A stretch of 17,970 bases of DNA. Source: JACPGQ01 sp039798685 (lineage in GTDB: Bacteria > Patescibacteriota > Microgenomatia > Levybacterales > UBA12049). The notes under the pieces were generated by a model, which saw only the letters and a list, made by a program, of their open reading frames with translations, was not told where the DNA came from and searched no databases. Every line of letters starts with the position of its first letter. The stretch's first letter is position 1. Location: contig JBDKFM010000028.1 of the NCBI GenBank assembly GCA_039798685.1, positions 1 to 17,970 on the forward strand, read 5' to 3'. Shown here in pieces: positions 1 to 7,299 of this stretch. A program made the translations under genes and the position numbers.

Positions 1-619
1 AATTCAGTCCGAGGAGCATGCGGGCGACTGCGAGTCCTGCAGCTCCGGCTCCCACGATCACGACGTTGAGCGTCGAAAAATCCTTCTTCACCGCTTTTGC
101 CGCATTCATCAGTGCTGCTTTGACAATAATTGCCGTGCCGTGTTGATCGTCATGAAATACAGGTATCCCGAGATCCTGGAGTTGCTCTTCGACGACGAAG
201 CATTTTGGTGCGGTGATGTCCTCAAGGAGAATCCCGGCAAATGTCGGCGCGACGTGTCTTACAAACTGGATAATTTCAGGCGCTTGTGTGGCATTGATAA
301 CGAGCGGGAATGCATCGACACCTCCGAATTCTTTGAGTAAGAGCGCTTTACCCTCCATGACAGGCATAGCTGCTTCGGGACCAATGTTCCCGAGTCCAAG
401 TACTGCCGAGCCATCAGAGATGACGGCGATAGTTCTACCGCGGAGCGTGAGATCGTAAGAAAGCGCAGGATCTTTGGCGATTGCGCGGGATGGTTCAGCG
501 ACACCCGGTGTGTAGTAGGTTGCGAGATCGTCTTTGTTTTTGACCACGACAATTCCTGTTGTTCCCAGTTTGCCTTGGTGTTTTTTGTGCAGTTCGAGTG
601 ATTTTTGGTAAATGTCCAT
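1..619 (-). CDS. malic enzyme (NAD(P)-dependent), N-terminal 206 residues, truncated by window edge
   Basis: Malic enzymes oxidatively decarboxylate L-malate to pyruvate and CO2 with NAD(P)+ in the cytoplasm. The frame is open from the ATG at 617-619 to the window edge. Visible motifs are TYYTPGVAEP with the catalytic tyrosine near residue 38, the run SDGSAVLGLGNIGPEAAMPV, then MEGKALLLKEFGG with the catalytic lysine, FHDDQHGTAIIV with metal/substrate-binding aspartates, and the Rossmann start VIVGAGAAGLAVARM. This is the short bacterial type, of which roughly half should lie outside the window. The start lies 2 nt after the TAA of the upstream sugar dehydrogenase (622-624), so the two are probably co-transcribed and coupled; there is no clear Shine-Dalgarno and no good -10 box of its own. 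Family assignment is secure; cofactor preference cannot be read. Confidence 0.93.
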   Translation of the reverse strand, partial: MDIYQKSLELHKKHQGKLGTTGIVVVKNKDDLATYYTPGVAEPSRAIAKDPALSYDLTLRGRTIAVISDGSAVLGLGNIGPEAAMPVMEGKALLLKEFGGVDAFPLVINATQAPEIIQFVRHVAPTFAGILLEDITAPKCFVVEEQLQDLGIPVFHDDQHGTAIIVKAALMNAAKAVKKDFSTLNVVIVGAGAAGLAVARMLLGLN

Positions 620-621
620 CG

Positions 622-1788
622 TTATAGATTTTCCGGATTTATTTTTATCACGCGGTCATCCTCAGCAGAGGGGATACCTCTTCCGTCGCGATTTGATGTG
701 GTGATATAGAGCATACCGTCTGGACCCAAAATCACTTCGCGGAGTCTGCCGAATGTGCCTTTGAAATGCTCTTTTATTTCGGTAACAGTGTTGTTTTTGA
801 TTACCGCTTCATAGAGTGTCTGACCTCTCAGTCCAGTGAAGAAAAGGGAGTCACCGAAGAATACTGCTCCTGACGGAGCCCATGTTGTCGAGACACCTGA
901 GCTTTTGACCGGTGTGATCAGGCCGTCTTTGTTCTCATCACCCTGGATCGTTGGCCATCCGTAATTTTTACCATACTCGATGAGGTTGATCTCATCAAGT
1001 CCTGAGGGGAGTGATCTGCCGTGTTCTGTTTCCCAGAGATTTCCCTCTGAGTCCCAGGCAATACCCTGGGGATTTCTGTGTCCCAGTGAGTACACGAGAT
1101 TATTGCGTGACTGAGGAGTGCCGAACGTGCCGGTAAATGGATTTCCTTTTGCTGCATTTCCGTTTTCATCAATTCTGAGTATTTTCCCGGCAAGTGATGT
1201 GGCACTTTGTGCGAGCGAGGGAGCTTCTGAATCTCCTGTTGTGATATAGAGATACCCGTCAGGCCCGAATTTGATACGTCCTCCGTTGTGATTGGCAGCA
1301 CCGGGTATCGCATCAACGATGATTTTCTTATCACTGAAGCGATTGTTTTTAAACGTGTACCGTACGACTCTATTTGCGGTGTTACTCCCGTTCTGGCTGT
1401 AGGTATAATCAAAATAGATGTACGGTTTTTGCGGAAATGAGGGGTGAATCGCGATACCCATAAGACCGCCCTCGCCGATTTGTTTCACATCATCGATCGT
1501 GAGAAGCGGCGCATCATCAAGTCCTGTCGTTTTACGTATGATTTTGACTGTGCCGTCCCGTTCTGTCACGAGGAGGTCGCCGTCAGGGAGAAAGGCGAGT
1601 GCCCAGGGCGTGGAGAGACCGGTGGCGATTGTTGTAACGGGATTTGCTACTACTTCTTGTGAGTCTGGTGTGGGTGATGATTGTGTGAGTCTTTTTGCAG
1701 GTGGTTTGCTTGCCTGAAATTCTGCAAATCCGACGAGGAGAAGTGTAATGATGACAATTCCGATAAGAAGAGAGATAATCGTCTTCAT
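622..1788 (-). CDS. PQQ-dependent sugar dehydrogenase family protein (GSDH beta-propeller), membrane-anchored
   Basis: Belongs to the soluble glucose/sorbosone dehydrogenase family (six-bladed propeller, PQQ and Ca2+ in characterised members). Residues 4-24 form a hydrophobic N-terminal segment (signal anchor), followed by a Ser/Pro/Thr-rich linker and the propeller from about residue 50. Diagnostic runs are GLSTPWALAFLPDGDLLVTE, GGLMGIAIHPSF, AANHNGGRIKFGPDG (His167 corresponds to the catalytic base), GHRNPQGIAWD, EHGRSLPSGLDEINLI and RLREVILGPDGMLYITTSNRDG. At 388 residues it is normal for the family. I chose the ATG at 1788 rather than 1800: an extended -10 (TGCTATGCT) contains the upstream ATG and ends 7 nt before 1788. 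It is first in a pair with malic enzyme. No PQQ synthesis gene is in the window, so the cofactor may be imported or absent; related propellers without dehydrogenase activity exist. Confidence 0.85.
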   Translation of the reverse strand: MKTIISLLIGIVIITLLLVGFAEFQASKPPAKRLTQSSPTPDSQEVVANPVTTIATGLSTPWALAFLPDGDLLVTERDGTVKIIRKTTGLDDAPLLTIDDVKQIGEGGLMGIAIHPSFPQKPYIYFDYTYSQNGSNTANRVVRYTFKNNRFSDKKIIVDAIPGAANHNGGRIKFGPDGYLYITTGDSEAPSLAQSATSLAGKILRIDENGNAAKGNPFTGTFGTPQSRNNLVYSLGHRNPQGIAWDSEGNLWETEHGRSLPSGLDEINLIEYGKNYGWPTIQGDENKDGLITPVKSSGVSTTWAPSGAVFFGDSLFFTGLRGQTLYEAVIKNNTVTEIKEHFKGTFGRLREVILGPDGMLYITTSNRDGRGIPSAEDDRVIKINPENL

Positions 1789-1795
1789 TTGGTGT

Positions 1796-1801
1796 AGCAT
1801 A
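1796..1801 (-). promoter_or_regulatory. extended -10 box (TGC-TATGCT) of the sugar dehydrogenase operon
   Basis: TATGCT preceded by TGC lies 7 nt before the ATG at 1788 and overlaps the alternative ATG at 1800. The predicted transcript begins at or next to the start codon. Confidence 0.55.
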
Positions 1802-1823
1802 GCACATCTTTGTAAGAAAGGGA

Positions 1824-1829
1824 TATAAT
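1824..1829 (+). promoter_or_regulatory. perfect -10 box TATAAT with downstream six-codon mini-ORF, leader of the DUF3467-like gene
   Basis: TATAAT at 1824-1829 is followed after 5 nt by ATG GTA TCT GGT ATC GGA TAA (1835-1855), a six-residue open frame. The DUF3467-like start lies about 38 nt further on, behind its own Shine-Dalgarno. A second hexamer, GATAAT at 1851-1856, could be the promoter instead. The hexamers are seen; use of the mini-ORF is speculation. Confidence 0.4.
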
Positions 1830-1878
1830 GCGCGATGGTATCTGGTATCGGATAATGTCTTAAATACTAAATATAGGT

Positions 1879-1888
1879 GAGGAGGTGA
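1879..1888 (+). promoter_or_regulatory. canonical Shine-Dalgarno (GAGGAGGTGA) of the DUF3467-like gene
   Basis: The GGAGGTGA core is a full complement of the usual anti-Shine-Dalgarno tail of 16S rRNA and lies 5 nt before the ATG at 1894. It decides the start at 1894 over GTG 1885. No other gene start in this window carries a comparably complete site at proper spacing. Confidence 0.75.
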
Positions 1889-1893
1889 AAAGT

Positions 1894-2163
1894 ATGGATA
1901 CAAAAAACGAGAAGAAAAATCTTTCAATCAATCTGAATCTGGATACGACACCGATTCTTTATACAGATAATATTTTTATGACGACCAACGATGACGGTGT
2001 TGTCTTGGATGTCGGTCAAAAAATCGGTGCGTCAGTGGATCAGGTTCGTATCGTTTCGCGAATCGGGATGAGTCGGGAGCATGCGAAGAAGTTTTTGAAA
2101 GAACTTGGCAATTTGCTGGCGATGACTGAAGGAAAGAAACAGACAGGGGAGAAGAAGAATTAG
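1894..2163 (+). CDS. DUF3467-like small protein
   Basis: An 89-residue cytoplasmic protein without membrane segments. The core resembles DUF3467 proteins: ILYTDNIFMTTNDDGVVLDV followed by VRIVSRIGMSREHAKKFLKEL, the typical strand pair and the helix with the SR-x-x-M-x-x-x-HAK pattern. The tail is lysine-rich and polar. Function in this family is unknown. It is the one gene in the window with a textbook Shine-Dalgarno: GAGGAGGTGA ends 5 nt before the ATG at 1894. A GTG at 1885 in the same frame lies inside that sequence and is less likely. It is transcribed away from the sugar dehydrogenase gene and followed by the strong promoter of the next gene, so it is probably monocistronic. Confidence 0.75.
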   Translation: MDTKNEKKNLSINLNLDTTPILYTDNIFMTTNDDGVVLDVGQKIGASVDQVRIVSRIGMSREHAKKFLKELGNLLAMTEGKKQTGEKKN

Positions 2164-2172
2164 GGGAATAAA

Positions 2173-2200
2173 TTGACAGGACAAGCTTTCATTGTATAAT
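2173..2200 (+). promoter_or_regulatory. consensus sigma70-type promoter, TTGACA-16-TATAAT
   Basis: TTGACA at 2173-2178 and TATAAT at 2195-2200, 16 nt apart. The -10 ends 6 nt before the ATG at 2207, so the expected transcript starts on the start codon. This is the best -35/-10 pair in the window. Confidence 0.8.
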
Positions 2201-2206
2201 CACCAC

Positions 2207-2794
2207 ATGAGTCGGGAGATAATGTTAAGTAGAAGGCAATTGGTGCAGGTTGCAGCTGTTTCCGGAGTTGCTGCAGTGTTTGGTGGTTGCGGTCCGGACT
2301 ACGCGAGAGAAAACAGTCAGCAATTATTTAAGTATGATCTTGAAGCGTATCATGTGCTGGGTTCTACTGGAGTAAAGAATGAGGAGTCAGGATTTTCGCT
2401 TCGTCATCCTATACGAAAGGAAGGCAGTGCTCTTGTGCCAAGACTAGGTGGGCGTGAGTTTTTTCTCAGTGAAGGAGCACCAGTTGAGATTCGCACTGCT
2501 GAAGGGGATTTGGAGAGCACAGAGTTTTATCCGTATTTTTATTCGTGGACAGACGGCACGAGGGGGCTTCGTTTTGAGTATCCTAGAAGTCTGGGAAATT
2601 TCGGACAGCAGGATACCCATCCTAATTCTATACTGCTTGCCCGTTCCCGTGATGCGCTTGTCGATCCGGGAATAGTCATTTTTTCCAAAGGCGAAACGAG
2701 ACATCCGTTTCAGATCGAGCGGGTGCTGAACACCCAATCAAATCAGGAGAAGATACGATTTGTTGAGGTAAGTAACGGAATTATAAGCGCCTAA
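2207..2794 (+). CDS. putative Tat-exported lipoprotein of unknown function
   Basis: 195 residues from ATG 2207, chosen because a consensus promoter ends 6 nt upstream; the longer start at 2192 would overlap the -10 box. The N-terminus carries a twin arginine in LSRRQLVQVAAVSGVAAVFG followed by GCG: arginine pair, hydrophobic stretch and a lipobox-like FGGC, the form of a Tat-dependent lipoprotein signal with the lipidated cysteine near residue 28. The mature part is polar and aromatic-rich (FYPYFYSWTDGTRGLRFEYP), with no membrane segment and no enzyme motif that I recognise. It ends 60 nt before the next gene, which has its own promoter. The lipobox lacks the usual Leu at -3, so lipidation is less certain than export. 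Confidence 0.6.
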   Translation: MSREIMLSRRQLVQVAAVSGVAAVFGGCGPDYARENSQQLFKYDLEAYHVLGSTGVKNEESGFSLRHPIRKEGSALVPRLGGREFFLSEGAPVEIRTAEGDLESTEFYPYFYSWTDGTRGLRFEYPRSLGNFGQQDTHPNSILLARSRDALVDPGIVIFSKGETRHPFQIERVLNTQSNQEKIRFVEVSNGIISA

Positions 2795-2818
2795 AAAATC
2801 TTCACCCGCTTCACGTGG

Positions 2819-2847
2819 TTGCATTCATTTTGATATAAGCCTATAAT
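2819..2847 (+). promoter_or_regulatory. promoter TTGCAT-17-TATAAT
   Basis: TTGCAT at 2819-2824, a 17-nt spacer and TATAAT at 2842-2847. The hexamer ends 7 nt before ATG 2855 and overlaps the alternative ATG at 2846, which argues that 2855 is the real start. Confidence 0.7.
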
Positions 2848-2854
2848 GCTACGC

Positions 2855-3934
2855 ATGACTGAGCAGGGTGGTTCATCATTACCAAAATCATCATTTGTTG
2901 CGAGGCAGAGTTTTCTTGATGCAAGTCTGCCTGAATTTGTTGATTTTGTAGGACAGCATATTTCGCACGAAGTAAATCTTTTCTCAGAAGTGTGTCCTGA
3001 TCCGGCTCTCGCTCCGTATCTTCATGATGCATTTCACGATATAGGACCTGATCTACTTCCTGATGAAGTTGCAAGAGAACTTACGGTCATTGAGTCTGCA
3101 GCACTCGGTGTGAAATTTCCGCACGCAACAATGTATCTCAGACAGTTTCCAGCAATGTATAGGATATTACGAAATGCTGAAATACGCGGTGAGTGGTCAC
3201 GTGAAGTGGGAGATAGTTTGTTTATAGGATCAGGTGCGACTGTACCTGAGGTGGTTGCTGCGTATGTAGTGCCTCCGACGGGTGAAGATTTACAGCGATT
3301 GGGTGAACTTGATAGTACTGGCGAGTATGGCAAGATTCTTTTTCATACCGGAATGCAACCCATGTATGGCAGTCTACCTGGACATTTCCTTTTTTCTGGA
3401 TCCGTTGTAGCTGTTGAGCCAGATAGTTCAATTTTGGATTTAAAAACTAGTCTTGAAAGACGTTTTGCGATACCAAATGAAAAAACACAGACGCTTCCTG
3501 TGACTCTTGGGGAGGCGATCGAAACTGGTGCATTACCGTCATCTGTTGATTCACTTTTGATGTATCGAGCAGATCCTGCTGCGTTTACAGATATTAACCC
3601 AGAAGATCTTGAATCAACGGATCCCCGAATTCGATTGTATACATTCGCGAAGCTCATGCAAGATGTACGATCTCTCATGACTCCTCTTTTGGAAAGACTG
3701 AGTGATCAAGGTCAGTGTGTGATAACTGTCGGACAGGGAAATAGTGAAAGTGAGCAGGTGCATCGATTGGCATTTCTTTTTACTCTCAGAGAGTTCTTTC
3801 TTGAAGAAGGATATGCTTCGAAAGTGAGGCATTTTACTGATGATCCTCGTGATGAAGCGGTGTATGCTGATCTGTACGGGAGTATTAGCGTCCTTTTTGC
3901 CAGAAAGACTCATTCGCTCATTCCTCAGACATAA
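2855..3934 (+). CDS. unknown protein with class I methyltransferase-like motifs
   Basis: 359 residues, no signal peptide or membrane segment, so probably cytoplasmic. I do not recognise the family. The second half has a motif order suggesting a divergent Rossmann-fold, SAM-dependent methyltransferase: DSLFIGSGATVPEVV (residues 120-134, like motif I), VVAVEPDSSILDL (184-196, acidic residue after a strand, like motif II), VDSLLMYRAD (231-240, like motif IV), and VITVGQGN plus LREFFLEEGY (289-320, like late strands and helix). The N-terminal 110 residues are helical-looking, with no motif that I know. Nicotianamine-synthase-type enzymes have a comparable helical N-terminus, but nothing here proves that. 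Start at ATG 2855 is set by the promoter 7 nt upstream. It ends 25 nt before glgA. Confidence 0.55.
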   Translation: MTEQGGSSLPKSSFVARQSFLDASLPEFVDFVGQHISHEVNLFSEVCPDPALAPYLHDAFHDIGPDLLPDEVARELTVIESAALGVKFPHATMYLRQFPAMYRILRNAEIRGEWSREVGDSLFIGSGATVPEVVAAYVVPPTGEDLQRLGELDSTGEYGKILFHTGMQPMYGSLPGHFLFSGSVVAVEPDSSILDLKTSLERRFAIPNEKTQTLPVTLGEAIETGALPSSVDSLLMYRADPAAFTDINPEDLESTDPRIRLYTFAKLMQDVRSLMTPLLERLSDQGQCVITVGQGNSESEQVHRLAFLFTLREFFLEEGYASKVRHFTDDPRDEAVYADLYGSISVLFARKTHSLIPQT

Positions 3935-3944
3935 AGTAGCCGTG

Positions 3945-3953
3945 TGTTACAAT
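3945..3953 (+). promoter_or_regulatory. extended -10 (TGT-TACAAT) of glycogen synthase
   Basis: TACAAT at 3948-3953 preceded by TGT, ending 6 nt before ATG 3960; no convincing -35. It sits in the 25-nt gap after the upstream stop codon. Confidence 0.65.
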
Positions 3954-3959
3954 ACAGCC

Positions 3960-5552
3960 ATGAAGATCCTCTTTGTCGCGGCTGAAGTTGCTCCTTTCTC
4001 AACAGTTGGCGGATTGTCACAGGTGATGTATTTTTTACCACGTGCGCTCCAGCACATGAAACACGACGTGAGAATTTTTACTCCGAAATACGGCACGATC
4101 GATGCAAAAAATGTCGATGAGAAATGGAAGTTTGCCAAAATTTATGAAGGCTTAAAAGTGCCTCTGGACTCGACAAAGCAGAAAACAATTATTGGTGAGG
4201 ATAAGATTGATTATCTGATCTGCAATGTCAAATATTTCCACGCAAAAGAGTCAGATCCCGATATTTATTTTCTTGAAAACCGTGAGTACTATGAACTCCG
4301 CGCCAATGTCTTTGGGTATGGCGATGATCATATCCGTTTTGCGCTTCTCTCGAAAGGCTGTCTGGAGTTTTTCCTCCAGATGCGGTATCTCGCAGATACT
4401 GTTGAGAAAAAAGAAAAAGAGTGGTGGCCAGATATCATCCACTGCAATGACTGGCACACAGGTTATCTTATCGATATGATGCGTCGGGATCCGCGTTATA
4501 TGAAGGTATTTGAGAAAATACCCGTCGTGTTCACGATTCATAACTTTGCGTTTCAGGGGAATTTTGATTTCCGTTATGCGCCCGCGGCTGATAAGGACAA
4601 CGGGAATACGACGCTCCCGCCGATTTTGGCTCCCAATCTGCAGAAATATAATGCGCTTCTCAGAGGTATCAGATTCTCTGATGCGATCAGTACAGTCAGT
4701 CCGACGCACGCAGTTGAGGTACTGACACCTGAGTTTGCGGAGGGACTTGATGAGGAGTTGATCAAGGCACGCGGTAAGTTGATCGGGATTCTCAACGGGC
4801 TTGATACAGTGGAATTTAATCCCGCGACAGATCCATTGATCAAAAGAAAATACTCAGACAAGACAGTGCAGCGGGCGAGAGTGACCAATAAAAAAGAATT
4901 ACAAAAATTATTTTTTCTCCCCGAAAATGCAGATGCACCGCTCATTGTCAGTTGTGGGAGACTCTCAACACAGAAAGGGTGGGATTTACTTCTTGTCGTG
5001 ATGCCGCATCTTCTGAGGACATATCCTGATCTACAGCTGGTGGTACTTGGGAGCAGTGATCAGTCAAATTATAGAGACAAATTGCAACTCTTGAAGCAGC
5101 AATTTCCCACACAAGTCGGATTGCATCTCAGAGGAGATTTCAGACTCCCGAGGAAGCTCTATGCAGGTGGAGATCTGATCGTGATTCCGAGTCATTTTGA
5201 GCCGGGAGGAATCGTCGCACTCGAGGCACTCCGTTATGGTTGTGTGCCACTTGTGAGACGTACTGGTGGGCTCAATGACATCATCACCGATTTCAATCCC
5301 GAAAAACTGACCGGCAACGGATTTTCTTTTTCATCAATTGATCCGTGGGTTCTCTATGCAAAACTGGTTGAGGCGCTGACTCTCTACAAACAAAAAGCCC
5401 TCTGGCAGCGGATCATCTATAACGGACTGGTGAGTGATTACTCGTGGGAGCACTCAGCCAAAGAATATGAAAGTTGGTATAAGCAAGTTCTACTTCGACG
5501 TAAGCGCGCAGTATCTGATACACCGCATCCTGCATATCAGGCAAGTGAGTAA
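3960..5552 (+). CDS. glgA: glycogen/starch synthase, GT5 family
   Basis: Transfers glucosyl units from a nucleotide sugar (usually ADP-glucose) to the non-reducing end of alpha-1,4-glucan in the cytoplasm. The 530 residues show the GT5 layout: N-terminal Rossmann domain MKILFVAAEVAPFSTVGGL, HCNDWHTGYL and HNFAFQGNFDF, the loop NGLDTVEFNPATDPLI, then the C-terminal domain with SCGRLSTQKGWDLLL and PSHFEPGGIVALEALRYG (E-x7-E) followed by RRTGGL. Oddity: the nucleotide-sugar-binding K-x-G-G-L lysine (Lys15 in E. coli GlgA) is Thr15 here. ATG 3960 is fixed by homology and by the -10 box; the longer open frame from 3840 overlaps the upstream gene and is not used. Together with the phosphorylase 25 nt downstream it forms a glycogen module; no glgB or glgC is in view. 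Confidence 0.92.
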   Translation: MKILFVAAEVAPFSTVGGLSQVMYFLPRALQHMKHDVRIFTPKYGTIDAKNVDEKWKFAKIYEGLKVPLDSTKQKTIIGEDKIDYLICNVKYFHAKESDPDIYFLENREYYELRANVFGYGDDHIRFALLSKGCLEFFLQMRYLADTVEKKEKEWWPDIIHCNDWHTGYLIDMMRRDPRYMKVFEKIPVVFTIHNFAFQGNFDFRYAPAADKDNGNTTLPPILAPNLQKYNALLRGIRFSDAISTVSPTHAVEVLTPEFAEGLDEELIKARGKLIGILNGLDTVEFNPATDPLIKRKYSDKTVQRARVTNKKELQKLFFLPENADAPLIVSCGRLSTQKGWDLLLVVMPHLLRTYPDLQLVVLGSSDQSNYRDKLQLLKQQFPTQVGLHLRGDFRLPRKLYAGGDLIVIPSHFEPGGIVALEALRYGCVPLVRRTGGLNDIITDFNPEKLTGNGFSFSSIDPWVLYAKLVEALTLYKQKALWQRIIYNGLVSDYSWEHSAKEYESWYKQVLLRRKRAVSDTPHPAYQASE

Positions 5553-5561
5553 GTGAGTTTT

Positions 5562-5570
5562 TGCTATACT
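5562..5570 (+). promoter_or_regulatory. extended -10 (TGC-TATACT) of glycogen phosphorylase
   Basis: TATACT at 5565-5570 preceded by TGC, ending 7 nt before ATG 5578, within the short gap after glgA. Suggests phosphorylase can be transcribed independently of the synthase. Confidence 0.65.
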
Positions 5571-5577
5571 GTCTCTA

Positions 5578-7254
5578 ATGCAGGACGAGCTCAATTGGTT
5601 TTCTACGTTTTCCTCTACTGAAGACTACACGAAATTTCAGGAATTACCCGTTGCGTATTTCAGCGCGGAGTTTGCGCTGAGTGATACGTTGCCTATTTTT
5701 GCGGGAGGACTTGGTGTGCTTGCAGGTGATTTTGTGAAAGAAGCAGCTGACCGGGCGTTTCCTCTCGTTGCAGTCGGGCTTTATTATCATGAAGGTTATG
5801 TTTGTCAAAAGATTGATCAAAACGGAACGATAGTTGAGGCGTGTGATATCAGAACCCCCAAAGATGCAGGACTCACTGAAGTCAATGATGCACTTGGGAA
5901 GCGTCTTATCATACAGCTCCCGATACATGATAGGCATATTAGCGTGCAGGCGTGGAAGTTTCAGTGTAAAAACGTGCCGCTGTATCTTTTGGACACGAAT
6001 GTTGAGGAAAACAGTCAGGAAGACCGGATGATCACAAACCGCCTCTATGTCTCTGACAAAGAAACGAGGCTCAAACAGGAGATGGTGCTCGGAATCGGGG
6101 GAATCCGGCTTTTGGAGATGCTGAAGATACATCCCTCAATTTTTCATCTCAATGAAGGACACTCTGCGATGCTGATATTGGATCTCATGCGTCATGAAAT
6201 GGAAAGGCATCAGGTCAATTTTCAGGATGCAATTGCACATGCAAAACGACATGTCGTATTCACCAATCACACACTCGTCAATGCGGGCAATGAAGTTTTT
6301 AGTAATGATCTTGTCTCGATGTTGCTTGAGAAATATGCCGAGGAGTTACAGGTACCGGCAAATGAGATTATCAATCTGGGACTGATTCAGGACTCAAGCA
6401 GGTTTTCGATGACGATGCTCTCGTTGCGGATTGCTGCCAAGATAAATGCAGTAAGTAAATTGCATCAGCGCAAGGCGAGTGAGATCTGGACTGACCATAC
6501 AACCGAGCAGGTTACAAACGGTGTGCACGTGCCGACGTGGGATGGGGAAGTGGGTGCAGATATCCGTACGTACCATAATTCGCAGAAGCAGTTGCTCCTC
6601 GCTCATATTGCAAAAATCCGTCCGATAGAATGGAAGAGTGATGATTTTATCATCGGATGGGCCAGGCGTATGGTGCCATATAAAAGGCCGCTCGCTCTGT
6701 TTCAGGACGTTGAGAAATTCAAAGATCTTGCCGCAAAACACGGAAGGCCGGTGCGCGTCGTCGTTTCAGGATTTGCACCACCTGGCGATCTCGATGGCGG
6801 GTTATTGCTTCAGCAGATTCAGCATCTGGCAGAAAACGAGCTGAAGGAGTATATCGTCTATCTTCCGAATTACGATTTGGAACTTGCGAAACTGATGGTG
6901 GCGGGGAGTGATGTCTGGATCAATACGCCGGTTGTCGGATTTGAGGCATGCGGAACAAGCGGGATGAAAGCAGCGCTCAACGGGACTTTGCCTGTGAGTA
7001 CGAGAGATGGATGGGTAGAGGAGGCAGAGTTTTTCCGTGTCGGTTGGATCGCTGAGAATGAAAATGTGAATAAAAGTATTTTTGAACTACTTGAGAAAGA
7101 GATCCTTCCTATGTATTACAACAATCCTGAGGAGTGGACTGCACATATGCAGAATGCGCGGGCGATGGCACTCAATCAATTCAGTGCGACACGAATGCTT
7201 CGTGAATATATACAAAAAATGTACCTCCCCGTGCTTCATGAAATAGTGCATTAG
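5578..7254 (+). CDS. glgP: alpha-glucan (glycogen) phosphorylase, short GT35 type
   Basis: Releases glucose-1-phosphate from alpha-1,4-glucans using PLP. 558 residues, well short of the classical 800-plus forms and closer to the compact bacterial/archaeal alpha-glucan phosphorylases. Seen in order: VAYFSAEFALSDTLPIFAGG, LGVLAGDFVKEAADRAFPLV, FHLNEGHSAMLIL, HTLVNAGNEVF, TNGVHVPTWDG, GWARRMVPYKRPLALF, and the phosphorylase signature EACGTSGMKAALNGTLPVST, in which Lys464 should form the Schiff base with PLP. The start follows an extended -10 box by 7 nt. Paired with GlgA it suggests synthesis and mobilisation of a storage or carry-over glucan. The missing length is at the N-terminal regulatory region of long forms, so allosteric control like the animal enzyme is unlikely. 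Confidence 0.9.
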   Translation: MQDELNWFSTFSSTEDYTKFQELPVAYFSAEFALSDTLPIFAGGLGVLAGDFVKEAADRAFPLVAVGLYYHEGYVCQKIDQNGTIVEACDIRTPKDAGLTEVNDALGKRLIIQLPIHDRHISVQAWKFQCKNVPLYLLDTNVEENSQEDRMITNRLYVSDKETRLKQEMVLGIGGIRLLEMLKIHPSIFHLNEGHSAMLILDLMRHEMERHQVNFQDAIAHAKRHVVFTNHTLVNAGNEVFSNDLVSMLLEKYAEELQVPANEIINLGLIQDSSRFSMTMLSLRIAAKINAVSKLHQRKASEIWTDHTTEQVTNGVHVPTWDGEVGADIRTYHNSQKQLLLAHIAKIRPIEWKSDDFIIGWARRMVPYKRPLALFQDVEKFKDLAAKHGRPVRVVVSGFAPPGDLDGGLLLQQIQHLAENELKEYIVYLPNYDLELAKLMVAGSDVWINTPVVGFEACGTSGMKAALNGTLPVSTRDGWVEEAEFFRVGWIAENENVNKSIFELLEKEILPMYYNNPEEWTAHMQNARAMALNQFSATRMLREYIQKMYLPVLHEIVH

Positions 7255-7299
7255 CATTACATAGTTCTTACAGAGTTTTCATCCTTCAGCATTTTTCTA

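Noticed and set aside
3840..3959. Longer start for glycogen synthase at 3840
   Set aside because: It overlaps the upstream gene by 95 nt, adds 40 residues with no homology to GT5 proteins, and the -10 box and family N-terminus both point to ATG 3960.
4251..4709. 152-residue minus-strand open frame inside glycogen synthase
   Set aside because: Shadow of a gene with unambiguous GT5 motifs; no upstream -10 box at the local spacing.
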